64,000 bases of DNA from a virus. Made by a program: the position numbers and the translations under genes. The stretch is taken from the IMG/VR virus record IMGVR_UViG_3300044695_002580, positions 32,882 to 96,881 of that record. The stretch is one strand, 5' to 3'. Below, piece after piece: positions 38,212 to 48,262 of the stretch. Position 1 is the stretch's first letter. Every line of letters starts with the position of its first letter. Under the pieces are notes generated by a model. It was given only the letters and a program-made list of their open reading frames with translations. It made no database searches and had not been told where the DNA came from.

Positions 38212-38742
38212 CTACTTAATATACCCAGCGAGTGCCAGGAACTGTGGGTCGTTGACCATTTCATCTGCCATTACCTGCATACATTCTACAACCAAGAGTG
38301 TGAATCTTTCAGCAACAATGCCAGCCTGTTGGATGTAATAAGGGCGATAGACCTGGCCCTTCCATAAGATACGACCACGAGCTTGTAGGTCTGGGTTACC
38401 AATTACGCCTGGTGCAATCTTCTCTACGTCCTCAGCGTTAAGGGTGAGGTGTAGGGAGTCTGCGCCGTAGTAACCGCGTTGACTGTTCTTTACGCCACCT
38501 TGTTTAATGACGGCTCTTACTACTGGTAAATCAAATGGGCCTTTCCAGATACGACCACCAGTTGCAGTAGATAGGTCTTGTCCTACATCATAGATAGGGT
38601 CAACCACAGTAGCTACGGGGTCCCAGATAAACCACTTGGCTGTAGTTCCTACAGGCCTCTTAAGGTCTGCGTCTACGCCTTCTAATACTTTATTGGTTTC
38701 AAAGTCTGCATCAAAGCGACCACCTGGTGCGTGAGCTCTCAA
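38212..38742 (-). CDS. virion/neck protein, 176 aa
   Basis: Contains WFIWDPVATVVDPIYDVG, GGRIWKGPFDLPVVRAVI and ARGRILWKGQVYRPYYIQ. This looks like a head-tail connector or neck-whisker type structural protein; the call is by composition and position. The start is a TTG that forms TTGA with the glycosyltransferase stop. Confidence 0.65.
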   Translation of the reverse strand: MRAHAPGGRFDADFETNKVLEGVDADLKRPVGTTAKWFIWDPVATVVDPIYDVGQDLSTATGGRIWKGPFDLPVVRAVIKQGGVKNSQRGYYGADSLHLTLNAEDVEKIAPGVIGNPDLQARGRILWKGQVYRPYYIQQAGIVAERFTLLVVECMQVMADEMVNDPQFLALAGYIK

Positions 38743-39800
38743 TCTTCTACCGCCTTCTTGTAGAGTTCTAGGTTACCGACTATTCGCTCATCTGTAGGGC
38801 TCAACTCTGCGGCTATGGTTCCATATTCAAGGGCCATCTTCTTTTCACCTAACCAAAACGCACATACAGCAGCTAGGTCGTAGGGCTGTGCTCCCCAGGC
38901 AAATGCCTCATTTAAATAGTCCATACTTTTGTTTTTAATATTAACTGCCTTCTTAGCCCACATGTAGCACTCTTCAATACGGCCCTTGTCATAGTGATAC
39001 TGTGCCAGCTCTACATACGCCTCTCGTTTAGCGGGCTCTTCTTGAACAGCAAGCTTCCACCACTTAAGCTTCTCTGCTTCATCTGTAGAGCACTTGGCTA
39101 TGTAGCGCATAGAAGATGCTCGTTCAGCTTTCCATACCGCTTTAGGCAAAGATAGATGGCGTTTGAACTGAACCAACGCTTCCTCAATCTGTCCGTGAAA
39201 GAAAAGCTCACGAGCATAGTAGTAAGCATTACGGTCGTTGTGTGGGTCTTCTTCTATAGATAACTTAAGCAATGGAAGGTACTGTCCGCGAGACTTAGTG
39301 TCATCTGCCTTGTGCCATAGGCCTAGCTTTGACCAGTACTCTTTCTCAACAAGGCGGTCTGTATAGAGGCACTCGTGTACAGGATGTAGCCAGCGATACC
39401 CATGACGTGCATGAATCTTGTCACCAGCAAATGTAAGACCAGGGCTACCATCTGGATTAAAGTTCCACGTGTAGTCATACCGTATACGTGTAGTTCCTTT
39501 GGGCGCCTTTTCAATCTCATCACGCCAACCAGGCGCTAGCACTTCATCCATATCTAGTGAAATGCAATAGTCAATGTCGTCTGGCAATAGGGCGAGGGCT
39601 GCATTGCGAGCATCATCAAAGCGCCATGGTCGTACGCTTATTACGTGAACGTTAATGCCAAGCGCCAAGGCTTTCTCTACGGTTCCATCCGCAGAACCAG
39701 TATCAGCAATCATTAGGTAGTCCGCGTCTTTTGCGGATTCATACCAGCGTTCTACAAACTGTGCTTCATTTAATGCGATGGTGTATACGGCTATTTTCAT
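38739..39800 (-). CDS. family 2 glycosyltransferase with C-terminal TPR
   Basis: A 353-residue enzyme. Residues 1-110 are a GT-A fold: IAVYTIALNEAQFVERW, DTGSADGTVEKAL, then the DxD motif in YCISLDMDEVL, and PGWRDEI. Residues about 190-350 are helical pairs typical of tetratricopeptide repeats (AYVELAQYHYDKGRIEECY). It transfers a sugar from a nucleotide donor; the target is unknown, possibly a virion protein or host surface glycan. It lies among structural genes and begins after the terminator at 39825-39856, so it may have its own promoter. Confidence 0.9.
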   Translation of the reverse strand: MKIAVYTIALNEAQFVERWYESAKDADYLMIADTGSADGTVEKALALGINVHVISVRPWRFDDARNAALALLPDDIDYCISLDMDEVLAPGWRDEIEKAPKGTTRIRYDYTWNFNPDGSPGLTFAGDKIHARHGYRWLHPVHECLYTDRLVEKEYWSKLGLWHKADDTKSRGQYLPLLKLSIEEDPHNDRNAYYYARELFFHGQIEEALVQFKRHLSLPKAVWKAERASSMRYIAKCSTDEAEKLKWWKLAVQEEPAKREAYVELAQYHYDKGRIEECYMWAKKAVNIKNKSMDYLNEAFAWGAQPYDLAAVCAFWLGEKKMALEYGTIAAELSPTDERIVGNLELYKKAVED

Positions 39801-39824
39801 AGATAAATTGTATCCTTAAATAGA

Positions 39825-39856
39825 AAAGCCCCGCCAGTCCCGTAGGACGGCGGGGA
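39825..39856 (-). terminator. rho-independent terminator after the fibre module
   Basis: CCCCGCC (39830-39836) pairs with GGCGGGG (39850-39856), with one bulged A, then GTCC/GGAC around a CGTA loop. On the minus strand the stem is followed by TTTTCTATTT. It lies 17 bases after the stop of the 127-residue gene. Confidence 0.88.
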
Positions 39857-39873
39857 GCTATTTCTAATCTATA

Positions 39874-40257
39874 TTAAGCTACTGTTGCAAACTCAAGACG
39901 TCCGAAGATAGTAACTCCGCCGTCTGGTGAGTAGAAGTTTAGAACTGAAGCTGCAGTGCCAGATGCGATGCTAGGGGCTGAACCGCCGTCCCATGTCACA
40001 CCGTTAAAAGCTACTGCGTTAGCGCCACGGTTGCGGACTTCTACCTGCCAGCGAGTTCCATAACCTGATGGAACACCTGTCCAGTTTACAGTTACTGCAC
40101 CAACCAAGTTAGTGATTCGGATGAACGAACCGTTAGTTGGGTTGATGCTGAGTGTACCTGTTGCAGCTGAGAAGTTCTGAAGACGTCCTGTGACACCTAC
40201 GTTGATGTAAGCGTCGTTAGACTGAGCCAATACTGTTGGCTGTGAAGAAATGGCCAT
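39874..40257 (-). CDS. beta-rich virion protein, 127 aa
   Basis: Begins MAISSQPTVLAQSND, is all beta by pattern (GSFIRITNLVGAVTVNWTG, TRWQVEVRNRGANAVAF) and ends GRLEFATVA. Probably a small trimeric fibre or head-decoration domain. TAATG-type overlap with the preceding gene. No precise family. Confidence 0.7.
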   Translation of the reverse strand: MAISSQPTVLAQSNDAYINVGVTGRLQNFSAATGTLSINPTNGSFIRITNLVGAVTVNWTGVPSGYGTRWQVEVRNRGANAVAFNGVTWDGGSAPSIASGTAASVLNFYSPDGGVTIFGRLEFATVA

Positions 40258-40538
40258 TATTTATCGTCCTCTTCTTCCTCTTCGTCTTCTTCTGCAGGAG
40301 CTTCAAGCTCTGCTGTTCCTTCGAATCCAGTTCCGTTCCAAAGAGCTTTAGCAGCTTCTGGAACCCCAGGAGGGCACCAAAAACCATTTACTCGCTCCCA
40401 GCCACGTGCTGGTTCTGGGTTAAGGCCGTCAATCTGAACTACTTCAAAAAGCAGTGCCAGAGGACCTAGAGCGTCTTCGCTCTCTGCAACCTGAACCTGA
40501 GTGATTAGGTTGTCATCTACTAGTGCGTATTTAGCCAT
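40257..40538 (-). CDS. acid-tailed protein, 93 aa
   Basis: MAKYALVDDNLITQVQVAE opens a small beta domain with RGWERVNGFWCPPG, a type seen near phage tail-fibre genes. It ends in a 20-residue Glu/Asp tail. It may be a fibre assembly chaperone or a virion protein. Between the giant adhesin and the 127-residue gene. Confidence 0.68.
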   Translation of the reverse strand: MAKYALVDDNLITQVQVAESEDALGPLALLFEVVQIDGLNPEPARGWERVNGFWCPPGVPEAAKALWNGTGFEGTAELEAPAEEDEEEEEDDK

Positions 40539-40548
40539 TCATTTCCTC

Positions 40549-43500
40549 CTAGAGTACTGCCTTGTCGAACCAACGAACCATAGCGTAGCCATCTGCGCCG
40601 TTTCCGCCAAATGACTGGTAGCCGTAGTACTGGCAACCACCGAAGTCAACGTCAACAACGTCGCCAGCATCCATGTATAGGAACTCCCATGTTACATCAA
40701 AGTAAGCAGCGTTTTCTGGAGCTGCAAGAGTCTGCCAGTAGCCAGATGTAGCACCTGAAGCACCTAGGAAGGTAACAGTGTTAGTTCCTGAGAACTGGAT
40801 ATCAAATGTAGGACGGTCTTCACGAATGATGACGTTCTTGTCATTCTTCCAACGAACTGTTGGACGTACACGCTTTGGTAGACCTGTGAACTGTGCAGAT
40901 GTAACACCGCCAGGAGCAGTTGTTAGACGCGCAGCAACACCAGGGAATACTAGTGCGATACGTGGAAGAATTGGGAAGGACTGCCATGAAGTTGTAATCT
41001 TTGCATTACCTGTATCCTGGATGGTTGTACGTAGAACGTTTGAACCATAGAATCCAGCCTGTGCTGAGATGATAATGTTTGCGTTATACACTGGGTTCCA
41101 CTTAAAGAACTCAGATGTAATAGCTTCGTAGTTAACCGCTGCGTTAGCAGAGTTGTGTGTAATAAGAGTGTTAGGTGAGTTAGTCCAGTTAGAACCACCA
41201 CCACCGCCACCTGCACCAGTGTTAGCAATCGCGTCTAGACCACGTGCGTAGTAATCAGCTGTGGTTGATGCTTGAGTTGCCAACCATGTTGGAGCACCCT
41301 TACCTCCACCGTTCTGACCCATGCCAGGAATTGTCTGCTGAATTGAGTTGCTTGCTGACCACCCAGCACCGCCACCGCCACCAGCAACTGGTAGACCAAG
41401 TGGAGAGCCTGAGTTCAAACCGTTTAGGAGAACACCAGGTCCACCCTTACCAGCTGCACCCATTGGGTGGGAGTTGTTTGTACCAGAGTTCCAAACTGCG
41501 TATCCACCTTGGTGACCGCGCATTGGCCAAATCTGTTGTGAACCGCCACCAGTTGTACGGAAGCCGTCAATTGAGGCACCGCTAGAAACACCGACGCCGT
41601 ATACGTGAGCCATCTCACCAGCACCACCAGCACCTGCGCCACCACCTGCAAGGGTAGTAGTAGTGCTTGAGTTGTTAGCTGCGTGTCCACCGTTGTTGCC
41701 ACCGATGAGGCCGTACTGCCAATGTGTAGAGTTAGTGTTAAATGTTCCACCACCTCCACCGCCTTCTGCAGCAAGGGTTCCAAGAGATGAAACGATTGGT
41801 GTCATACCTGCTTGACCAGCATAGAAGTAGTTGACGTTATCAACCTTCTTGTATGTAGTAGCTACTGCTGCAGGCTCTAGCTGTGGAGCAATAATGTGGT
41901 GTTCAATTGCTGTACCTGTGGCGCTCTGTGCACCTTCAAGAACCATAACACCAAACTTAGCCCAACGTGCGTTGACAGGTGAGGTTGCACCGTTTACAAC
42001 TACACGTACTGGGTATGTAACTGCTGGCATCTGCTGTGTTGAAGTTGCAGCACCAGAGATTGGCAAGAATACGTTGTTACCTTCAGTACGAAGAACTGAG
42101 TTGAAGTCAGCATCGAAGTACTCGATGAAACCACGAACTGGGCGGTATGAGTTAGAAGTACCAGTTGCTACAACGAATGCAGAACCTGAGTACTGAGTAC
42201 CTGAGTTAACACGTACAAAGCGGTGTGAAGTTTCAAGGTTTGCACCAGCCGCGGAGTTAGTCTGCATAAGCATTGACTGAGATTCACGGTATACAGGTGG
42301 GCGCCATGTAGTGGTTGCGTTACCAACTTCAAGCTGTAGGTTATCAATCCAGTAGTTTACAGAACCCTGCTGGAAGAGAATAACTGGGTGGATAAACTGA
42401 GGTGTTGAACCGAACGCGTATGTACCGTTAGCAAGAGCAGACGCAATTGTAGGTGTAGTGAATGTCGCTGAAAGACGGCGCCATCCAGTCTGACCTGTTG
42501 TTACGTTTGAACCAAGCATCTGAACACCAGCTGGGTTAGCAAAGTTAACTGTGCTATCAGTAAGTGTTGCGTTAGTTGTCTTGTTGATGCTTACAGTAGT
42601 TCCGACTACGTTAGATACGATAGTGTCTGACTGAATACCAGAACCAGTAATAGCCATACCAATCAAAATACCTGTTGCATCAGCAACTGTGATTGTGGTA
42701 GCGCCGTTAGCAGCGTTAGCAGTAGTTGTGTACGCTCCACCGTAGTTGGTTAGAGTTGCTGGGATACCTTGACGTACGAAGAATCCGTTAGCTGTACCAG
42801 CATCGATAGAATCAGTTGTACCTGAGTTAGAGCCGTTCAAGTAGTTAGTGCTTGAAACTGCGTTACGTGAAGCACCAGAAGAACGTAGCTGGAATAGGAT
42901 TGGTGTAGATGTGCTGATGTTTACGTTTGTAGAAATGTAAGCAGAGAAGGTATAGGTAGCACCTGGGATGTAAGGAACACCCTGTGTACCAGCAGCTGTC
43001 TGGGTACCGTTAGATGTTGTTGTTGAGTTCATTGTTGAGAACTGAACCCATGTAGGTGCACCGCCTGATGTTGAAGAGCTTGTGCCGCAGATTAGGCCGT
43101 TAATACCAAATGCTCCTGAGTAAGAGACAGTAGCTGTAACGGTTCCAGCAGCAGTTGCTGCCTGAGAAATCGTGATGGTAGTTGGGCTGTCAACGCTTAG
43201 AACAACAGTTCCTGAAGCAAAACCAGTACCTGTAATGTACATATTTGGGTATACATCGTTAGTGCTGTTTAAGGTTACAGTTGTAGAGCTTAGTACAGTA
43301 GTTGCAGTCTTAGTGTACCCGCCAACCATTTCTGGAAGCTTGGTAGGAACACCTGCGTTGTTGATAGCAAATGTTGAAAGAGCTGTACCGTACTGACGAA
43401 TCAAGTTACTAGACAATACCGCAGCATCTTCTAGCTGAGACACGTTAGGCTGCAAGATGTTGTTAGATAGGTTTCTAAAGTATGGTGAACCTGCAGTGTT

Positions 43501-44214
43501 ACCTGTCTGTGGGTTAGTAAAGATGTCAGAGGCTGCAGATGAGATGTTGTTGAAGAATACGTTAGAAGGACGTACTACAGACTCACCCTGTGAGAAGCCC
43601 ACTACAGTTGCAACTGTTGCAGTGTTTGCTACTGTCAAGCTAACTACGTTTCCAGAGATACCTGCAATACGTGTGTTAACACCAAGGTTAGTACCTGTTA
43701 CACGCTGACCAACTGTTAGGCCTGCAGCGTTTGGATATACAGTAATAGAAGACTGACCAGAGATACCAGTTGCTGAACGGTAGTATGTTGCTGAATCCCA
43801 TGACTGAACGCTGTAGTCGAAGTCTGAGTTAACAAGAAGGTTAGCAATTGTGATGTTACCAAAAATGGTTGCTGAGCCGTTACCGCCAGGAAGAGTGTTT
43901 ACTGTGTCAGTTGCGCCGTTAATTGCGCCCTGACCACCCTTACCACCTGCACCAACTGTTACGTTGTATGTTGTGCCTGGTGTTACTTGAATGTTCTTAA
44001 CGATTACCTGACCACCAGCGCCACCACCGCCAGCCACGTTCTGTGAACCGCCGCCACCGCCGCCGCCTGCGCCAACAAGGACGACTTGGGCATAGGTCAC
44101 ACCAGCAGGAGCAGTCCAGGTACCACTGGCTGTAAAGGTGGCCTCATTGACAAACAAACGACCCGAATTGTCATTCGGGAAGACGATAAAGTCTTTACTT
44201 GAGGATATTGCCAT
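40549..44214 (-). CDS. glycine-rich tail fibre adhesin, 1221 aa
   Basis: Begins with a TVTVP-like beta region containing a seven-glycine run and AGGGGAGG near residues 50-70. A long carbohydrate-binding-like middle follows (FSAYISTNVN, GWRRLSATFTTP, WIDNLQLEVG). Many glycine clusters near residues 830-970 (GGGGGTFN, GGGAGAGGAG, GGGGGAGW, GAGGGGGGSN) could form polyglycine-II sandwiches as in T4-type gp38 adhesins. Probable receptor-binding protein. The glycine-cluster layout is a good sign of fast-evolving host recognition. Confidence 0.82.
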   Translation of the reverse strand: MAISSSKDFIVFPNDNSGRLFVNEATFTASGTWTAPAGVTYAQVVLVGAGGGGGGGSQNVAGGGGAGGQVIVKNIQVTPGTTYNVTVGAGGKGGQGAINGATDTVNTLPGGNGSATIFGNITIANLLVNSDFDYSVQSWDSATYYRSATGISGQSSITVYPNAAGLTVGQRVTGTNLGVNTRIAGISGNVVSLTVANTATVATVVGFSQGESVVRPSNVFFNNISSAASDIFTNPQTGNTAGSPYFRNLSNNILQPNVSQLEDAAVLSSNLIRQYGTALSTFAINNAGVPTKLPEMVGGYTKTATTVLSSTTVTLNSTNDVYPNMYITGTGFASGTVVLSVDSPTTITISQAATAAGTVTATVSYSGAFGINGLICGTSSSTSGGAPTWVQFSTMNSTTTSNGTQTAAGTQGVPYIPGATYTFSAYISTNVNISTSTPILFQLRSSGASRNAVSSTNYLNGSNSGTTDSIDAGTANGFFVRQGIPATLTNYGGAYTTTANAANGATTITVADATGILIGMAITGSGIQSDTIVSNVVGTTVSINKTTNATLTDSTVNFANPAGVQMLGSNVTTGQTGWRRLSATFTTPTIASALANGTYAFGSTPQFIHPVILFQQGSVNYWIDNLQLEVGNATTTWRPPVYRESQSMLMQTNSAAGANLETSHRFVRVNSGTQYSGSAFVVATGTSNSYRPVRGFIEYFDADFNSVLRTEGNNVFLPISGAATSTQQMPAVTYPVRVVVNGATSPVNARWAKFGVMVLEGAQSATGTAIEHHIIAPQLEPAAVATTYKKVDNVNYFYAGQAGMTPIVSSLGTLAAEGGGGGGTFNTNSTHWQYGLIGGNNGGHAANNSSTTTTLAGGGAGAGGAGEMAHVYGVGVSSGASIDGFRTTGGGSQQIWPMRGHQGGYAVWNSGTNNSHPMGAAGKGGPGVLLNGLNSGSPLGLPVAGGGGGAGWSASNSIQQTIPGMGQNGGGKGAPTWLATQASTTADYYARGLDAIANTGAGGGGGGSNWTNSPNTLITHNSANAAVNYEAITSEFFKWNPVYNANIIISAQAGFYGSNVLRTTIQDTGNAKITTSWQSFPILPRIALVFPGVAARLTTAPGGVTSAQFTGLPKRVRPTVRWKNDKNVIIREDRPTFDIQFSGTNTVTFLGASGATSGYWQTLAAPENAAYFDVTWEFLYMDAGDVVDVDFGGCQYYGYQSFGGNGADGYAMVRWFDKAVL

Positions 44215-44241
44215 TTATAGTTACCTGTCCTTTTCCTTTTA

Positions 44242-44547
44242 TTAAGAAATCAATACGCCTGAAATCAACACGTCTACAGCAGAACCAGCGTCTGCGGTAA
44301 CGGAGATTGTTTCAGCTGCGTTTAAAACTACGCGGGCATCAAAATTTACAGTTCCATTTGCAGGAACTTGAAGACCTGAGCAGAACGCAAAACCACCAGT
44401 TGTTACTGTGACGGTTCGGGTTGCTGCAGTCTTATTAGCAAGAACTACATTTGTTACAATTGCAGTGTTACTTGAAGGAACCGCATACGCAGAAGCATCC
44501 GTGGTTCCAGCAGTAAGTGCTCTAAAACGTGTTACTGTTGTTGGCAT
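44242..44547 (-). CDS. beta-sandwich virion protein, 101 aa
   Basis: Short Thr/Val/Ala-rich protein with NTAIVTNVVLANKTAATRTVTV and FDARVVLNAAETISVTADAGSAV (in part). It resembles the small fibre-associated or stalk-binding domains seen next to phage fibres. Overlaps the upstream gene end by one base (TAATG type). Confidence 0.7.
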   Translation of the reverse strand: MPTTVTRFRALTAGTTDASAYAVPSSNTAIVTNVVLANKTAATRTVTVTTGGFAFCSGLQVPANGTVNFDARVVLNAAETISVTADAGSAVDVLISGVLIS

Positions 44548-44885
44548 TAGTCGAGTACTCCCATATACGCTAGTACGGTTAGGTTGGAGGCCTCTGCCGC
44601 GATAGCAGCGACCTTATTATTTCCCGCAGTGTTTACCGCAGAAACTTGTGTTGTGCCTGCGGTGTTAACAGCAGTAACCTGTGTTGTACCAGCAGTAGTG
44701 ATTGCTGTTACGCGGTCAGCGGTTGCAGCAACAATATCATTGACGCCCAGAAGGGAGCCCATAGTCTCAAGTGCTTTAGCAACATAGATTAGGTCTTGAG
44801 CAGTATACGTACTCGCATTAAGCGACTGCGTAATTTCCGTCTTAACCGCATCAATCTGCGTACTAAGCGATGTATAGTCTGGCAT
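44547..44885 (-). CDS. repeat-containing fibre or coiled-coil protein, 112 aa
   Basis: The first half is helical (QIDAVKTEITQSL). Residues about 62-95 hold 11-residue repeats such as AVNTAGTTQVS, three copies, which look like a right-handed coiled coil of a fibre shaft. The short C terminus ends VLAYMGVLD. Coupled to the 101-residue gene. Confidence 0.7.
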   Translation of the reverse strand: MPDYTSLSTQIDAVKTEITQSLNASTYTAQDLIYVAKALETMGSLLGVNDIVAATADRVTAITTAGTTQVTAVNTAGTTQVSAVNTAGNNKVAAIAAEASNLTVLAYMGVLD

Positions 44886-44959
44886 GGGGTTCTACCTACC
44901 TTCCGAGGTTATTAAAAGTATAGCGTCTTTAAAAATATGGACATCGTAAACAAGGGACA

Positions 44960-47900
44960 TTATGCTTGAGCCTCAATCCATGAGATACGAGCTGAGATGT
45001 TACCTATGGCGGTACCGATATTTGTAGCCGTAAGGACGATAACATCGGGACCATTAGGGTAGCTAGGGCTAGAGACGTTGCCGTCGCCAGAGATAATTGA
45101 GTTACCAAGGTCTCGGGTAGAGCTGAGGTCGTAGTTAGAGACGTTGTAGTTAGAAGCTCCACCACCGTTTTCTGAGTAGAAGGAGGCAACGGAGTCTCCA
45201 CCAGCGATACGTCCAGAGGCAGGTCGAACTGTTCCAGCGCCAGGGCCTGTATTATCAAAGTAGATAATTTGAGCCAAAGAACCAGAACCTACTAGGTCAC
45301 GGCTCCAGTCATCTGGTAAACCGACGTATCCTGTACGAGGCGTAAAGCTGATACCGCCAGATACAGCGCCTGTGTTAGGAACCGATAGCGTAACAAGGTT
45401 AGCGGTAACAGTTGCCACTTGAGCGCCTACACCGATGTTTCCTCCCGTAACAATCATGCCTGGAACGATACCGTTAGTACCCGCGGCGTCAGTAACTGTT
45501 AGCTGAATGCTTCCTGAGGCACCTGTGCAAGTACGGGTGGCTACTAAAGTAGCTGGGGCGTAATTGTCGTAGAAGATTTGGTTAGGGTTAAGGAGCGCAT
45601 CAATACGGAACTGTCCGTTAGTGGTAACACCGATAGAGTTTAACTGCAACTGCATGCGGTTAGTCAACTCGCGGATACCAAAGTTACGGGCAATACCGTT
45701 ATCTACAGATGGTGCAAGACGAAGCGCAAGAAGCGGACGAGTAACACCCGCTGCTACAGGTAGAAGCTTTGTCATACCACCAGTAAAGATGAAGTTCTCA
45801 TCGTTATCGAATCGACCATCCATGATGACCGATGAACCCCAGTGGCTGATGATAGGTGCACAGTTCTGAGTAATAGACTGAACTGCAACCTGAGCATCAT
45901 TACCAACACCAGTGATAGATGAATCTGGTGTAAAGGTTATAGGTGTGGTTGTTCCGCTAAATGTGAACGGTGTGTCAGGGTATACGTTTGTAATAGACGC
46001 ACGACGTTGAGCAATTGTGATTGGGTAACCACGCTTAACTGGGTCAAATGCACCTACAGATGTGTAGCGCATAATTTCACAGTTAACAGCGTCACGAACA
46101 TAGATGAATCCTGCAGATGGGAAGTTGCGACCATCTTCTACGTACAACGTTGTGTCGTTTGGTCCCAACTGAGAGCCCAATACTCCTGTAGGTCCAGCCA
46201 CCATCTTTGTAAAGATTGATGGGTCGTTAGATACTTCGTAACGAGCTGGCAAGTTACCTGAACGCTGGTAGGCGCCGTTGTTAACGTTGTTCTGTGGGAT
46301 TCTGTGGCAGAAGAAAATCTTTCCATCAGGTCCGCGCATACCAAATCGAATGGTTCCTGCACCGTACCATGTGTAGTCGATGTAGACCATCTGCATACGA
46401 CCAACATCTAGCTTGTAACCAGATGGGCCTTCTCCATCAAACTTGTCAACATTCCACTCATCTTGAGAGTAGCGGTCACTTTGTGTGATGAGGTAGCGAG
46501 TACGGTTACCTGTAGCTCCGCGGTATGCTGGAGCAACGTTGATTGAGGTAGCGCTGTTAATTGCAATTACTTTGTAAGATGAGCCCTTAATAACAATGCT
46601 CTGTCCTACAGTCAGTTGCTTACGGAACTGTGTATTTAAACCAGTTACAAAGCTTGAGTTCTTGACTACGTTTACGCGACCAATACCTTCTTTTTCAGAG
46701 TGGCGACGGCATACGAACATCTTCTGTCCATCGTACTCAAAGTAGAAACCGTTCTGGTCATCAAACATACCTGTGCGTGTAACAGCACCAAACCACTTAC
46801 GAGCGTGTACGTATACGTTAGTTCCACCAGGGTTTTGGTCTACTAGCGGTAGGGCTTCTGTAAGAACTACTTCATACTCAAAGGTGTTAACGTCGATAAC
46901 ACGCTTAACAATGAAGTCATTTCCATTAAACGGATTGTAGTTAAAACGTGTCTTAACGCCTTCAATGTCAACTGTAACGCCTGCTTGCATACCGTGGTCT
47001 TGTACTGTTTTTACTGTAACAACGTTAGTGCCAATAGAGCCGCCGTTAATAAACAACTGTTCTACGTCGTACACAGGCGTTAGCTGAGCACCTGTAGAGA
47101 ACTGCATACCCTTACCTGACTGGTAACGGAAGTAGCGGCGTGTCTGACGGATAGTCGTAGAGCCCATTGAGTTGGTAGCAGTTGATAGTGAAACACCACC
47201 ATCATAAGGGCGCTGAATAACGTAGCCGTCTCCCTTAGCAAAGATAAGAGCAGTTGTAGGAACTGATACAGCTGACTGTTGGCGGTCTAGAGCGAACTCA
47301 AGAGTAGTCTGTGTAGCAACCTTAGTTACCTGCCAGTTACCATCAAAGCTGTTAGTACCAGAAACTACAATAAGGTTTCCTGGATAGATTCCGTGTGGCT
47401 GGTCAAAGATAGCAGTTACAGTTGAGATAGGGGCTGCACCATCAACTGTTGCTCTCCAACGGTTGAGGGTGTTAATACCTCCGATTGGGAAGTTACCGCC
47501 AGGGATGTGAGCACCATCAAAGATATCTCCACCATATACTGATGTAAGAGTTCCAGACGCTACGTCTCCAGCGATAGCTCCACGAGCAGTGTATGTAAAG
47601 GTAGTAGTCGTAGGGACTGAAGTTACTAGAGCAGTTCCTTCTGCAAGGTAGTTAAGAGTTTCTTGTACAGAAACAATCTGACCTGGGACTAAACCATGAG
47701 GGAGTGCGGTAGTGACAGTCATTGATGAACGAGGGCGTACGCCGTTTCCAATAATAGAAACAACATCAAAAGAGTTACCGCCAGATGCTTTAGCGAAGAA
47801 CGATGGGTAACCATTAGATAGGAAAAGGCCTTCCCACTTAGATGGCTGTACTGAGTATTCAAAGTCAGTATCCATAAGTGACTGAGGCTCTGAGGTACGA

Positions 47901-48250
47901 AGCTTCTGTGCACCGTCAATAAAGGTGTCATCAAATGTAACCTTCTGGTGCTCATCATCTACAACAATTTGTAAAGTATCTGTTGACAACATGCCTGTTG
48001 TGTCAACTGAAGAGTTTAGTTGGATTATTGTTCGGTAAGCTGTCTCTCCTGCTGTATTAGCAATGCTGTAGTCAGGGTATAGGTAGCTAACAGAGATTGT
48101 TTGGGTAGGGTCGCTAAAATTAAATAGAATCTTATTGCGTGTTGAGTTAACAATAAGGAACATGTGGATACGCTTGATGTAGCGGTCAATGGTGATTTGT
48201 TTAGTGGTCGGGTTCCACTCGTAATATTCAGGCGCAATATTGCGTGCCAT
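44960..48250 (-). CDS. large beta-rich virion protein, 1096 aa
   Basis: Contains at least three copies of a recurring module (ALPHGLVPGQIVSVQ, QPHGIYPGNLIVVSGTNSFDG, QDHGMQAGVTVDIEG) and a region shared with the 407-residue protein (FYFEYDGQKMFV, YIDYTWYGAGTIRFG, ARYEVSN). Near residues 730-760 is GRNFPSAGFIYVRDAVNCEIM, a pattern of virion-bound sheets. Such long proteins form head fibres, whiskers or long tail fibres. GGAAGGT ribosome-binding site. Its exact location in the particle is unknown. Confidence 0.75.
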   Translation of the reverse strand: MARNIAPEYYEWNPTTKQITIDRYIKRIHMFLIVNSTRNKILFNFSDPTQTISVSYLYPDYSIANTAGETAYRTIIQLNSSVDTTGMLSTDTLQIVVDDEHQKVTFDDTFIDGAQKLRTSEPQSLMDTDFEYSVQPSKWEGLFLSNGYPSFFAKASGGNSFDVVSIIGNGVRPRSSMTVTTALPHGLVPGQIVSVQETLNYLAEGTALVTSVPTTTTFTYTARGAIAGDVASGTLTSVYGGDIFDGAHIPGGNFPIGGINTLNRWRATVDGAAPISTVTAIFDQPHGIYPGNLIVVSGTNSFDGNWQVTKVATQTTLEFALDRQQSAVSVPTTALIFAKGDGYVIQRPYDGGVSLSTATNSMGSTTIRQTRRYFRYQSGKGMQFSTGAQLTPVYDVEQLFINGGSIGTNVVTVKTVQDHGMQAGVTVDIEGVKTRFNYNPFNGNDFIVKRVIDVNTFEYEVVLTEALPLVDQNPGGTNVYVHARKWFGAVTRTGMFDDQNGFYFEYDGQKMFVCRRHSEKEGIGRVNVVKNSSFVTGLNTQFRKQLTVGQSIVIKGSSYKVIAINSATSINVAPAYRGATGNRTRYLITQSDRYSQDEWNVDKFDGEGPSGYKLDVGRMQMVYIDYTWYGAGTIRFGMRGPDGKIFFCHRIPQNNVNNGAYQRSGNLPARYEVSNDPSIFTKMVAGPTGVLGSQLGPNDTTLYVEDGRNFPSAGFIYVRDAVNCEIMRYTSVGAFDPVKRGYPITIAQRRASITNVYPDTPFTFSGTTTPITFTPDSSITGVGNDAQVAVQSITQNCAPIISHWGSSVIMDGRFDNDENFIFTGGMTKLLPVAAGVTRPLLALRLAPSVDNGIARNFGIRELTNRMQLQLNSIGVTTNGQFRIDALLNPNQIFYDNYAPATLVATRTCTGASGSIQLTVTDAAGTNGIVPGMIVTGGNIGVGAQVATVTANLVTLSVPNTGAVSGGISFTPRTGYVGLPDDWSRDLVGSGSLAQIIYFDNTGPGAGTVRPASGRIAGGDSVASFYSENGGGASNYNVSNYDLSSTRDLGNSIISGDGNVSSPSYPNGPDVIVLTATNIGTAIGNISARISWIEAQA

Positions 48251-48262
48251 TCATTTACCTTC

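Noticed and set aside
41244-41585. Plus-strand frame inside the Gly-rich adhesin
   Set aside because: Antisense shadow of glycine-rich codons, no start signal.
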